A stretch of 64,000 bases of DNA, taken from the NCBI RefSeq assembly GCF_027213945.1, contig NZ_JAPWGW010000002.1, positions 372,001 to 436,000 of the forward strand. The letters are read 5' to 3'. The stretch is from Henriciella marina (GTDB lineage: Bacteria; Pseudomonadota; Alphaproteobacteria; Caulobacterales; Hyphomonadaceae). Positions 1 through 6,543 of the stretch are shown here, piece by piece (positions within the stretch are counted from its first letter, which is position 1; each line of letters begins with the position of its first letter). The translations under genes and the position numbers were made by a program. Under the pieces are notes generated by a model, which searched no databases, had not been told where the DNA came from, and saw only the letters and a list, made by a program, of their open reading frames with translations.

Positions 1-60
1 TTCAAGAATGTCGCTGCCTGGTTCGACAAGGTGTCGAAACGCGAATGCGCGGCGGCTTAG
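1..60 (+). CDS. 3' end of a gene, possibly glutathione S-transferase
   Basis: The window opens inside a gene read in frame 1. Only the last 19 residues are present (FKNVAAWFDKVSKRECAAA), ending at TAG 58-60. The NVAAWFDKVSKR stretch resembles the last helix of glutathione S-transferases, but so short a tail cannot prove the family. The gene is followed directly by the REP-like palindromes. Confidence 0.4.
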   Translation, partial: FKNVAAWFDKVSKRECAAA

Positions 61-106
61 CGCCGCTACAGCACAGCGCTGCAGATGAACGTATTGCCAG
101 AAAGAT

Positions 107-152
107 GCATCACTCTCGATGGGCCGCAAGGCTCATCTGAGAGTCCATCTCC
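107..152 (-). repeat. REP-like palindrome, copy R1
   Basis: Read on the minus strand it has the form GGAGATGGA, arm CTCTC, a bulged A, inner stem GATG.GCC / GGC.CATC around a TTGC loop, arm GAGAG, then TGATGC. The same layout recurs at 185-225, 556-590 and 684-725 with different stem bases that still pair. R1 and R2 face each other as an inverted pair with about 30 bp between them. Confidence 0.7.
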
Positions 153-184
153 TGAACTCGAACGTGGTGTTTGCAGCGATGACA

Positions 185-225
185 GGAGATGGACCCTCAG
201 ACCGCTTCGCGGTCGAGGGTGACGC
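185..225 (+). repeat. REP-like palindrome, copy R2
   Basis: GGAGATGGA followed by a hairpin (CCCTC, bulged A, GACCG, CTTCG loop, CGGTC, GAGGG) and TGACGC. Positions 191-225 are an exact inverted copy of 556-590, 35 of 35 bases, so R2 and R3 bracket the GIY-YIG gene. R2 ends 6 bp from the stop codon of that gene. Confidence 0.8.
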
Positions 226-231
226 AGGTAA

Positions 232-534
232 CTAGCGCACCAGATCAAACCAGAGGTCACGCCAGTCAGGATTTTGCGCTTCGATCAGATTGATCTTGTT
301 CTGCCGGCGATACGTTTTAATCGATTTCTCACGATAGATGGCTTGCGAGACGAGGTCGTGAACCTCGTACCAAACGAGGTGTTTGCATCCATATCGCTTT
401 GTGAACCCTCCGATGTGACCATCGCGGTGTTCGCCAATGCGTCTTACCAAGTCCGATGTCACGCCAGTATAGAGCGTGCCGTTGCGTCGATTGGCCAGCA
501 TGTAGACGGCAGTTACCCTATACCAACTTGCCAC
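232..534 (-). CDS. GIY-YIG single-domain endonuclease (YhbQ/COG2827-like)
   Basis: A 100-residue protein made of one GIY-YIG nuclease domain. Visible motifs are VYMLANRRNGTLYTGVT (the GIY..YIG strands appear as VYM and LYTGVT), VRRIGEHRDG with the conserved Arg, and the EKSIKTYRRQNKINLIE region carrying the metal-binding Glu. Family members cut structured or flapped DNA, but the role of these stand-alone proteins is poorly known. The gene lies exactly between two inverted 35 bp palindrome copies (191-225 and 556-590) with almost no other sequence, so gene and repeats look like one unit. It has no operon partner. I infer a link between the nuclease and the palindromes; nothing in the sequence proves mobility. 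Confidence 0.85.
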   Translation of the reverse strand: MASWYRVTAVYMLANRRNGTLYTGVTSDLVRRIGEHRDGHIGGFTKRYGCKHLVWYEVHDLVSQAIYREKSIKTYRRQNKINLIEAQNPDWRDLWFDLVR

Positions 535-555
535 TCTGTCCCTCCCGCCAACTGG

Positions 556-590
556 GCGTCACCCTCGACCGCGAAGCGGTCTGAGGGTCC
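556..590 (-). repeat. REP-like palindrome, copy R3
   Basis: Exact reverse complement of 191-225. It lies 22 bp upstream of the start codon of the GIY-YIG gene. Beyond it the minus strand continues with AGAAGCT instead of the GGAGAT seen in the other copies, so this copy has diverged on its outer side only. Confidence 0.8.
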
Positions 591-683
591 AGCTTCTGAG
601 GCATCTATATGATTGAAACGGTTGCGGGCTCTGATTCTAATAGAACGAGTTTCCTTCGCCCTGGGCGCCGGAAATAAAGACCG

Positions 684-725
684 GGAGATGGGCCTCCAGA
701 TGGCTGCGCCATCGGGGGTGACGGC
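684..725 (+). repeat. REP-like palindrome, copy R4 (covarying stem)
   Basis: GGAGATGGG, arm CCTCC, A, inner stem GATGGC / GCCATC around TGC, then GGGGGTGACGGC. The outer words GGAGATGG and GGGTGACG match R2 while the stem bases differ on both sides and still pair. That is compensatory change expected when hairpin structure is selected. Confidence 0.65.
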
Positions 726-753
726 AATCTGGAGCGTGGTCCCAGACCTGCTT

Positions 754-1212
754 CTACCCTTCAGCCTCGACCATGGATTCCTCATCGCAGAGGGCGATGA
801 TGCGGTTCAGCTTTTCGGTGAATTGCAGAAGCGCCTCTGCGCCGAACTCCTGTTCGATGCGGCGGTTTATGGCGATGGGCTGGTTGACCGCGCGATCGAT
901 CGCCGCCTGGCCCTGTTCAGTCAGCTTGAGGACGAAGGCGCGGCTGTCGCTCTCGCTTCGCGTCTTTTCCAGCATGCCCATACCAATCAGGCGGCGCACC
1001 ATTGCCGTAATGGCAGAGTCATTGAGGCGAAGGTCCCGAGCGAGGCTTGTCTGGTTAAGCGCCTTTGCCGAGGCCACCCGCGTCAGCACGCCAAGCTGCG
1101 GCGCTGTCAGGCCTGCCGTCTCTACCAGCTGGCGATCGGCGACCTTGCGATAGAGCTGAGCAGCGATCTGCAAGCGCGAGTAAATTCGCGGGTTTCGTGT
1201 GTCGTGCGTCAT
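754..1212 (-). CDS. MarR-family transcriptional regulator
   Basis: A 152-residue winged-helix regulator starting at MTHDTRNPRIYSRLQIAAQ. The core LTAPQLGVLTRVASAKALNQTSLARDLRLNDSAITAMVRRLIGMGMLEKTRS is split here as helix-turn-helix (LNQTSLARDLRLNDSAIT, about residues 53-70) plus the wing with SESDSRAFVLKLTEQG. A longer reading from 1269 exists, but the internal ATG at 1212 fits normal MarR length. The gene is divergent from the acyl-CoA dehydrogenase and a perfect palindrome lies between them, so it probably represses itself and the neighbour, possibly in response to a fatty-acid-derived ligand (inference). Confidence 0.85.
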   Translation of the reverse strand: MTHDTRNPRIYSRLQIAAQLYRKVADRQLVETAGLTAPQLGVLTRVASAKALNQTSLARDLRLNDSAITAMVRRLIGMGMLEKTRSESDSRAFVLKLTEQGQAAIDRAVNQPIAINRRIEQEFGAEALLQFTEKLNRIIALCDEESMVEAEG

Positions 1213-1244
1213 TCCTGCCCCTTGCGAGTCCTCGCCTTGGAAGA

Positions 1245-1261
1245 TATACTTCACTAGTGAA
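1245..1261. promoter_or_regulatory. Putative MarR operator over a -10 element
   Basis: TTCACTAGTGAA at 1250-1261 is a perfect 12 bp palindrome. It directly follows and shares its first T with TATACT (1245-1250), a good -10 hexamer for the plus-strand dehydrogenase gene, and it lies 38 bp upstream of the MarR start codon. Binding here would block both divergent promoters. Confidence 0.55.
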
Positions 1262-1330
1262 ACAATCAACTGTCCGGGCCAGCCGGGCAGCCAGCCACCA
1301 CCAACACGCGATCTTCGGGAGGATCACCAA

Positions 1331-2614
1331 ATGGATACCGCAACACTCGGTACAGTAAATGTACGCGACGAGCTCAATGACCTGCGCATGTCTGAAAAGT
1401 CGGTGCCGCTCTATGAGCACGTCAAACGCTTCATCAAGGAAGAAGTCGAGCCGATGAGCGTCAAGTTCCACGAACTTGGCGAAGGTCGCGCGGACCGCTT
1501 TTCCTATGTCCCCGGCCAGCTTGAGCTGCTCGACGCGGTCAAGCAGAAAGCCAAGGATCAGGGCCTCTGGAACTTCTTCCTGCCTGACGCTGAAACTGGC
1601 GAAGGCCTGCCAAACCTCGACTATGCGTACATCGCAGCCGAGCTTGGCAAGAACTCGCTCGCATCAGAGTGCATGAACTGCGCCGCACCGGACACTGGCA
1701 ACATGGAAGTGCTGGAACGCGTCGGCACGAAGGAGCAGAAAGAGAAGTGGCTGAAGCCCCTGCTCGCCGGCGAAATCCGCTCCGCCTTCGCCATGACAGA
1801 GCCGTACACTGCCTGTTCGGACGCGCGGAACGTCCGCACCCAAGCCGTTCTGAAGAATGGCGAATGGGTCATCAATGGCGAGAAGTACTATGCCTCTGGT
1901 GCCGGCGACCCGCGCTGCAAGATCATGATCGTCATGGTGCAGACCGATCCGGACGGCCAGAGCCACGAGCAGCAGTCGCAAATCCTCGTCCCGATGGACA
2001 CGCCAGGCGTCGAGGTCCTCGGCCCGATGCATGTCTTCGGCAAGGATGACGCACCGCACGGCCACATGCATATCCGCTTCACGGATGTGAAGGTGCCTGA
2101 AGAGAACATCCTGCTCGGCGTTGGCCGCGGCTTCGAAATCTCCCAGCTGCGCCTCGGCCCAGGCCGCATCCACCACTGCATGCGCTCCATCGGCGCTGCC
2201 GAAAAGGCGCTGGACCTGATGCTGGAGCGCGGCATGAGCCGTGATGCCTTCGGTCAGCCACTGATCAAGCTCGGCGGCAACCAGGAGAAGGTCTCGCGCG
2301 CCCGCATCGAAATTGAAGCCTGCCGCCTGATGGTGCTGAAAGCTGCGAAGGCGATGGACGTCCTCGGCAACAAGGAAGCGCGCGTCTGGATTTCCATGGT
2401 CAAGGCGATGGTGCCGGAGAAGGTCTGCAAGATCATCGACGACGCCATCCAGATGCACGGCGCGACCGGTGTTTCCCAGTGGACGCCGCTGGCCGACATG
2501 TACACCAGCCAGCGTACGCTCCGTCTCGCAGACGGCCCTGACGAAGTGCACCACATGGTCGTCGGCCGCGCCGAAATCGGCCGCATGGGCATGAAGGGCA
2601 TGACCAAGAAGTAG
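1331..2614 (+). CDS. Acyl-CoA dehydrogenase family protein
   Basis: A 427-residue flavoenzyme expected to oxidise an acyl-CoA to the 2-enoyl-CoA in the cytoplasm. The N-terminal helical part (LYEHVKRFIKEEVEP) is followed by the FAD/substrate-binding middle region AFAMTEPYTACSDARN (equivalent to the usual TEP..GSD), then the C-terminal helical domain with GATGVSQ and LRLADGPDEVHH, a signature seen in ACAD10/11-like enzymes. The ATG at 1331 is preceded by GGGAGGATCACCAA, a good ribosome site, so upstream in-frame codons are not used. The gene stands alone, ends in a strong terminator and is probably controlled by the divergent MarR protein. Chain-length preference cannot be read from sequence. 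Confidence 0.9.
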   Translation: MDTATLGTVNVRDELNDLRMSEKSVPLYEHVKRFIKEEVEPMSVKFHELGEGRADRFSYVPGQLELLDAVKQKAKDQGLWNFFLPDAETGEGLPNLDYAYIAAELGKNSLASECMNCAAPDTGNMEVLERVGTKEQKEKWLKPLLAGEIRSAFAMTEPYTACSDARNVRTQAVLKNGEWVINGEKYYASGAGDPRCKIMIVMVQTDPDGQSHEQQSQILVPMDTPGVEVLGPMHVFGKDDAPHGHMHIRFTDVKVPEENILLGVGRGFEISQLRLGPGRIHHCMRSIGAAEKALDLMLERGMSRDAFGQPLIKLGGNQEKVSRARIEIEACRLMVLKAAKAMDVLGNKEARVWISMVKAMVPEKVCKIIDDAIQMHGATGVSQWTPLADMYTSQRTLRLADGPDEVHHMVVGRAEIGRMGMKGMTKK

Positions 2615-2637
2615 GTCTTGCCTGAACCAGACATGAG

Positions 2638-2666
2638 AAAGCCGGCCTTTCGGGGCCGGCTTTTTT
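2638..2666 (+). terminator. Intrinsic terminator of acyl-CoA dehydrogenase gene
   Basis: AAAGCCGGCC, loop TTTCG, GGGCCGGC then TTTTTT: a long GC-rich stem with a T run, 24 bp after the stop codon. Confidence 0.9.
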
Positions 2667-2691
2667 AGTGCGTGATCAGGTCTGTGGTGCT

Positions 2692-2806
2692 GCCCCACCC
2701 GACCCTCCCCAAGGGGGAGGAGGAAGGCGTTTCGCCAAGATTGACTGTCTACATGAGGTCTACGCGATTAGCGCCCCCTCCCCTCTGGGGAGGGTTGGGG
2801 TGGGGC
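2692..2806. repeat. Direct repeat A flanking the DUF559 gene
   Basis: About 115 bp, almost identical to 3182-3297 and in the same orientation. The outer ends are themselves inverted (GCCCCACCC.GACCCTCCCC at the left, GGGGAGGGTTGGGGTGGGGC at the right) and the centre contains a shared GATTGACTGTCTACAT segment. The reading frame of the nuclease gene ends inside this copy. Confidence 0.85.
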
Positions 2807-3145
2807 ATAGCGCAGCGTAAGCTCATAAAGTATCCGTTCGGCCACCCCGCCGGCATCTTCCCAGACTTCCGAATTCCAGAAACGTAACGTCTCAAATCCG
2901 AGCTTTTGAAGCGCCGCATCGCGGGCACAATCGGAACCCGGCAGATGTGTGTCGCCGTCAATCTCGATGACGAGATTCGCGCGGTGCGAGAGAAAATCGG
3001 CAAACCAGCCGCCGATCGGTGCCTGACGTCTCAGATGGAATGGTTTGAACGGTTCGGTACGCAGGATCGCCCAGAGCTTTCGCTCTGGAGGCGTCATGTC
3101 GCGTCGCAGCTGACGGGCGCGGCGGGTCTGCGTGCGTGTCGCCAT
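2768..3145 (-). CDS. DUF559 (VSR-like, PD-(D/E)XK) endonuclease-domain protein
   Basis: A 125-residue protein from the ATG at 3145 (MATRTQTRRARQLRRDMT). The DUF559 core is clear: MTPPERKLWAILR, FHLRRQAPIGGWFADF, LVIEIDGDTH and GFETLRFWNSEVWED. These give the D..ExD-type catalytic set of very-short-patch-repair-like nucleases. The natural substrate of DUF559 proteins is unknown. An open frame continues upstream to 3229, but that part (PPPPWGGSGWG) is translated repeat sequence and is not counted. The last 12 residues (PPQPSPEGRGR) also come from repeat A. The gene fills the space between two direct repeats and separates argD from the acyl-CoA dehydrogenase, which suggests the whole cassette was inserted. 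Confidence 0.8.
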   Translation of the reverse strand: MATRTQTRRARQLRRDMTPPERKLWAILRTEPFKPFHLRRQAPIGGWFADFLSHRANLVIEIDGDTHLPGSDCARDAALQKLGFETLRFWNSEVWEDAGGVAERILYELTLRYAPPQPSPEGRGR

Positions 3146-3181
3146 GACAGAACATATAAAGAACAACGAAGTCGTGTAAAG

Positions 3182-3297
3182 GCCCCACCCCGACCCTCCC
3201 CAAGGGGGAGGGGGAAGGCGTTGCGCCAAGATTGACTGTCTACATTATGTCTACGCGGTTAGCGCCCCCTCCCCTCTGGGGAGGGTCGGGGTGGGGC
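3182..3297. repeat. Direct repeat B flanking the DUF559 gene
   Basis: Second copy of the element at 2692-2806, differing by a one-base indel near the left end and a few substitutions. It ends 2 bp before the last base of argD, so its G/C-rich hairpin may act as the argD transcript end. Confidence 0.85.
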
Positions 3298-3299
3298 TT

Positions 3300-4490
3300 C
3301 TACCCCTCCATCTCCCACTCGCTCAATGCTTCATCCATGACGCTGACGGCCTTACGGACATCGCCATCCTCGATGATGAGCGGCGGCGCGAGACGCAGGA
3401 CATTGTTGCCAGCAACGCCGACCAGAAGGCCTTTTTCGCGGCAGGCATTCTGAACAGGCTTTGGCGCAGATTTCAGCTTGAGGCCGGTGAGGAGGCCCTT
3501 GCCGGTGACACCGTCGACCTTGTCGGCATGGCTGTCGGCGAGGGATTTGAGGCCCTGGCTGACTGTTCCTGCCACGCGGCGGACCTCGGCCAGGAACTCT
3601 TCATCCGAGATGATATCCCAGACGGCATTGCCGACGGCCATGGCGAGCGGGTTGCCGCCATAGGTCGAGCCGTGGGAGCCGGGCTGCATTGGCAGGCCAA
3701 CCTCTTCGGTCATCAGGCAGGCGCCGAACGGGAAGCCGCCACCAACACCCTTTGCGACGCACATGATGTCTGGCTGGGCGTTCTCGGCCCACTCATGGGC
3801 AAAGAGCTTGCCCGTCCGGCCCATGCCGCACTGAACCTCGTCATAGATGAGCAGCGTGCCGGTCTCGTCGCACAGCTTGCGCAGGCCCGTGAGGCATTCT
3901 TCAGGCATGGCGCGCACGCCGCCTTCGCCCTGCACAGGCTCCACGAAGACCGCGCAGGTCTTGTCGGTCACCGCTTCTTTCAGGGCCTCATGGTCGCCCC
4001 ATTCGAGCTGGCGGAAGCCTTCAATGGCCGGGCCAAAGCCTTCGAGGTATTTCGGGTTGCCGCCGGCATTGATCGCACCGAGTGAGCGGCCATGAAAGGC
4101 GCCCGTGAAGGTGATGAACTCGATGCGGTCATCATTGCCCTTGGACCAGTGATACTTGCGCGCCGCTTTCAGGGCGCACTCGACCGCTTCGGTGCCGGAA
4201 TTGGTGAAGAAGACGCGGTCCGCAAAGGTGCGCGCGCACATCTTGTCGGCCAGTTCCTCGCCTGCGCGCACGCGGAACATGTTGGAGAGGTGCCAGAGAT
4301 TTCCGGCCTGTTCCTGAAGGACTTCGACCAGCTTAGGATGCGAGTGGCCAAGCGAGCTGACCGCGATACCGGCCACAAAGTCGAGATAGCTGTCGCCTTC
4401 CTCAGTGATGAGGTTCACACCCTCGCCTCGCACGAACACCTCCGATGGCGGGGCGTAGACGGGCATGATGTGGGCGCGCGGATCTGACAT
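3300..4490 (-). CDS. argD: Acetylornithine/succinylornithine-type aminotransferase
   Basis: A 396-residue class-III PLP aminotransferase. It is expected to make N-acetylornithine from N-acetylglutamate semialdehyde in arginine synthesis, perhaps also acting in lysine synthesis as many ArgD enzymes do. Seen motifs: FTNSGTEAVECALKAARKY (PLP phosphate region), FHGRSLGAI, the acidic LIYDEVQCGMGRTGKLFAHE and the Schiff-base lysine in CVAKGVGGGFPFGA. The ATG at 4490 lies 10 bp after AGGAG; an upstream TTG sits too close to that site. In many alphaproteobacteria argF follows argD; here the DUF559 cassette follows instead. Confidence 0.88.
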   Translation of the reverse strand: MSDPRAHIMPVYAPPSEVFVRGEGVNLITEEGDSYLDFVAGIAVSSLGHSHPKLVEVLQEQAGNLWHLSNMFRVRAGEELADKMCARTFADRVFFTNSGTEAVECALKAARKYHWSKGNDDRIEFITFTGAFHGRSLGAINAGGNPKYLEGFGPAIEGFRQLEWGDHEALKEAVTDKTCAVFVEPVQGEGGVRAMPEECLTGLRKLCDETGTLLIYDEVQCGMGRTGKLFAHEWAENAQPDIMCVAKGVGGGFPFGACLMTEEVGLPMQPGSHGSTYGGNPLAMAVGNAVWDIISDEEFLAEVRRVAGTVSQGLKSLADSHADKVDGVTGKGLLTGLKLKSAPKPVQNACREKGLLVGVAGNNVLRLAPPLIIEDGDVRKAVSVMDEALSEWEMEG

Positions 4491-4749
4491 TGTTCTCAAG
4501 CTCCTAAAGGGTTCAGGACTGCGTTAGCCTTGGGGATGGCTGGGGCTGATTCCAAAGTCAACACATGGGCACTTGAGGGGCTGAAGGCGAGCCTCGAACT
4601 GGCAAACACGGAAAGTTGCAAATGCAACTCTGCATGCAAGCCATGTCGCTTGTGCTGTGGTCAATCCCGGCGCGCGCCATTAAATGCGCCGCTTCCGCTC
4701 TCCGAATGGGCTGGATTAAGAATATTTCATAATGTTTTTCGATAATCGC

Positions 4750-4778
4750 TTGACGTTTATCGATAAGGCATATATTGA
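4750..4778 (+). promoter_or_regulatory. Sigma70-like promoter with overlapping inverted repeat
   Basis: TTGACG (4750-4755), 17 bp, TATTGA (4773-4778). The spacer contains TTATCGATAA, and CGATAA at 4740-4745 is repeated inverted as TTATCG at 4757-4762, so a regulator could bind over the -35. No plus-strand gene follows for 1.1 kb; only the candidate RNA below fits. Confidence 0.5.
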
Positions 4779-4784
4779 AAAACA

Positions 4785-4899
4785 ATAATAACAAAACCCG
4801 GCTGGTAGCAAACCCTGACGCCCTGACCCTGAGCCGCCAGCCGGGCCCTTCAAAAATCGGAAGTGACTTACCAAGGCCCCATCGGGGCCTTTTTCTTTT
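4785..4899 (+). ncRNA. Candidate small RNA, two hairpins
   Basis: This intergenic plus-strand segment has a promoter just upstream, a perfect 9 bp stem CCCGGCTGG (4797-4805) / CCAGCCGGG (4837-4845), a single-stranded linker, and an intrinsic terminator AAGGCCCC-ATC-GGGGCCTT followed by TTTCTTTT (4873-4899). The T run lies on the plus strand, so the terminator cannot serve the minus-strand LysR gene that ends at 4910, and no plus-strand gene precedes it. No known RNA family was recognised and no sensible reading frame was seen. Confidence 0.5.
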
Positions 4900-4909
4900 G
4901 GCGGACGTT

Positions 4910-5806
4910 TTATTTCTCTGACAGGTTTCGAGCAAGCTCGCGCATTACCGACGCGAGCGCCTGCAAGCGCGCGCTGAGCGGTCTGCTGCGCCGCTGGACG
5001 AGCCAGAGCTCATGATGGATTTGCCGAGGCAGACTTGCGACGGCCAGTCGTTCTGGTTGCCTGAACGCGTCGACGCCGCTTCTCGGCAGCAGCGTGTAGC
5101 CGGCGCCGTCGGCCACGGGAGCCGGGATCTGGCTCATCTGGTTGAGGTAGCCTCGCAGACGGAGGCGGTCAGCGCCCTGAAACTCATCAGGGAAATTAAG
5201 CGAGAAGAGATCGTTGGCGTATGCGAAGCCATCAGGGTGAGCAATGAAGCCGCGCGCCTCAAGGCCTGCGAACGTCACCCCCTCGGGCATGTCAGCCGCC
5301 GGCAGGATGAGACAGAGCTCTTCTCGGCCGATGAGATTGGCGGACAGCCGCGGATGGTCTGGATCATGACTTAACAGGCCCAGATCAAACTGCCCGTCCA
5401 GTACGCCGGTCAGCACCGTTGCTTCCGGCGCCGCGTGGAGATGTATTTCCAGCTCATGAGAGGCCTGCATCAATGGTGCGAGCTTTGGATAGAGCATCAT
5501 GGCAAATCCGCCTGAGCAGGCGAGGTGCGCCGCACCCTTTCCCGGATCATCCGCTTCAATCATCTCTCTGAGTTGGCGTTCTTCTCGGCGCCGCTGCTGA
5601 CCAAGGGCAAACACGGCCTCACCTGCGGGTGTCAGGGAAAACGTCTTTCCGTGCTGGGCGATGAGAGACTGCCCCATCTGGTGTTCAAGCTTGCGGAGTT
5701 GCTGGGAGACGCCCGGCTGCGTCATCGCCAGCTTCCGGGCCGCCTGCGTGAAGTGACCGGTTTCACAGAGCACGGTGAAGGTTTCGAGCCAGGTCGCATT
5801 CAGCAT
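4910..5806 (-). CDS. LysR-family transcriptional regulator
   Basis: A 298-residue LysR regulator. The N-terminal helix-turn-helix is TFTVLCETGHFTQAARKL and TQPGVSQQLRKLEHQMG (about residues 9-46), followed by the linker helix and an effector-binding domain of periplasmic-binding-protein type from about residue 90 (HLACSGGFAMMLYP). It is divergent from the VOC protein gene, with 101 bp between the start codons containing an A/T-rich inverted repeat, so that gene is the likely target. The inducer is unknown. Confidence 0.9.
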   Translation of the reverse strand: MLNATWLETFTVLCETGHFTQAARKLAMTQPGVSQQLRKLEHQMGQSLIAQHGKTFSLTPAGEAVFALGQQRRREERQLREMIEADDPGKGAAHLACSGGFAMMLYPKLAPLMQASHELEIHLHAAPEATVLTGVLDGQFDLGLLSHDPDHPRLSANLIGREELCLILPAADMPEGVTFAGLEARGFIAHPDGFAYANDLFSLNFPDEFQGADRLRLRGYLNQMSQIPAPVADGAGYTLLPRSGVDAFRQPERLAVASLPRQIHHELWLVQRRSRPLSARLQALASVMRELARNLSEK

Positions 5807-5807
5807 G

Positions 5808-5834
5808 ATAATATCATTGTGTTATGATTATTAT
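5808..5834. promoter_or_regulatory. Putative LysR binding site
   Basis: ATAATATCAT (5808-5817) and ATGATTATTAT (5824-5834) form an A/T-rich inverted repeat in the divergent LysR/VOC intergenic region, next to the LysR start codon. A/T-rich dyads of this kind are usual LysR targets. Confidence 0.45.
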
Positions 5835-5907
5835 TTGTAATGATAATTTTTAATTTTGAATAAGCAAGGCCATCTCCTGCACTGACGCCAATCACAGGAG
5901 ATACCAA

Positions 5908-6405
5908 ATGACGACACCCCGTTCCTTTTCCCATATCGGCCTGTCCGTCCCGGACCTTGATGCCGCAGTCAAATTCTATTCCGAAGTCCTTGGACTTTAC
6001 GTGATCATGCCGCCGACGACGGTGACTGAAGACGAGAGCGCCGTCAGCATCATGTGCTCGGACGTGTTTGGGCCAGGCTGGGAAAGCCTGCGCATCGCTC
6101 ACCTTTCAACGGCTGACCGTATCGGTATCGAAATCTTCGAATTCCCGGGCAATTACTCGCCAGAAGACAAGCTTGAGCACAAGCGTCATGGCACGTTCCA
6201 CTTCTGTATCCAGGACCCTGATGTCGAAGGGCTAGTCGAGAAGATCGTGGCAGCCGGTGGCCGTCAGCGCATGCCAATCCGCGAATACTATCCCGGCGAA
6301 AAGCCATATCGAATGGTCTATGTCGAAGATCCGTTCGGTATCGTCTTCGAAATCTACAGCCACAGCTATGAGCTGACTTATTCGTCAGGCGCTTATACGT
6401 CCTGA
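5908..6405 (+). CDS. VOC-superfamily (glyoxalase/bleomycin-resistance-like) protein
   Basis: A 165-residue protein with one vicinal-oxygen-chelate fold. SFSHIGLSVPDLDAAVKFYSE begins the first beta-alpha-beta unit with a metal-ligand His, and GTFHFCIQDPDVEGLVEKI with VYVEDPFGIVFEIYSHS forms the second, with a further His and a Glu ligand. Members include glyoxalase I, dioxygenases and hydrolases; the substrate cannot be deduced. It is divergent from the LysR gene, which suggests induction by its substrate. GGAGATACCAA precedes the ATG. Confidence 0.85.
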   Translation: MTTPRSFSHIGLSVPDLDAAVKFYSEVLGLYVIMPPTTVTEDESAVSIMCSDVFGPGWESLRIAHLSTADRIGIEIFEFPGNYSPEDKLEHKRHGTFHFCIQDPDVEGLVEKIVAAGGRQRMPIREYYPGEKPYRMVYVEDPFGIVFEIYSHSYELTYSSGAYTS

Positions 6406-6446
6406 CAGGTCAGTGCGATGTGGAGTGGACGCTGCAGAATACGCAT

Positions 6447-6474
6447 AAAAAAAGGCGCGGCTTGTGGCCGCGCC
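6447..6474 (-). terminator. Terminator of the his operon
   Basis: On the minus strand GGCGCGGC-CACA-GCCGCGCC is followed by TTTTTT, 70 bp beyond the hisG stop codon. Confidence 0.85.
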
Positions 6475-6543
6475 CGTAAAAAGTATTGCAGCGTTTCCTC
6501 CCAGAAACTTGCCTTATCTGAATGCTAAGTTTCTGTGACAGAG

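Noticed and set aside
107-725. CRISPR-like array from the four palindromes
   Set aside because: Copies alternate in orientation, differ in sequence and spacing, and no cas genes are present.
1664-2698. 344-codon minus-strand open frame
   Set aside because: Antisense shadow of the acyl-CoA dehydrogenase and it runs through its terminator.
3145-3229. N-terminal extension of the DUF559 protein
   Set aside because: The extra 28 residues are translated repeat B and a promoter-like region; the ATG at 3145 begins the conserved domain.
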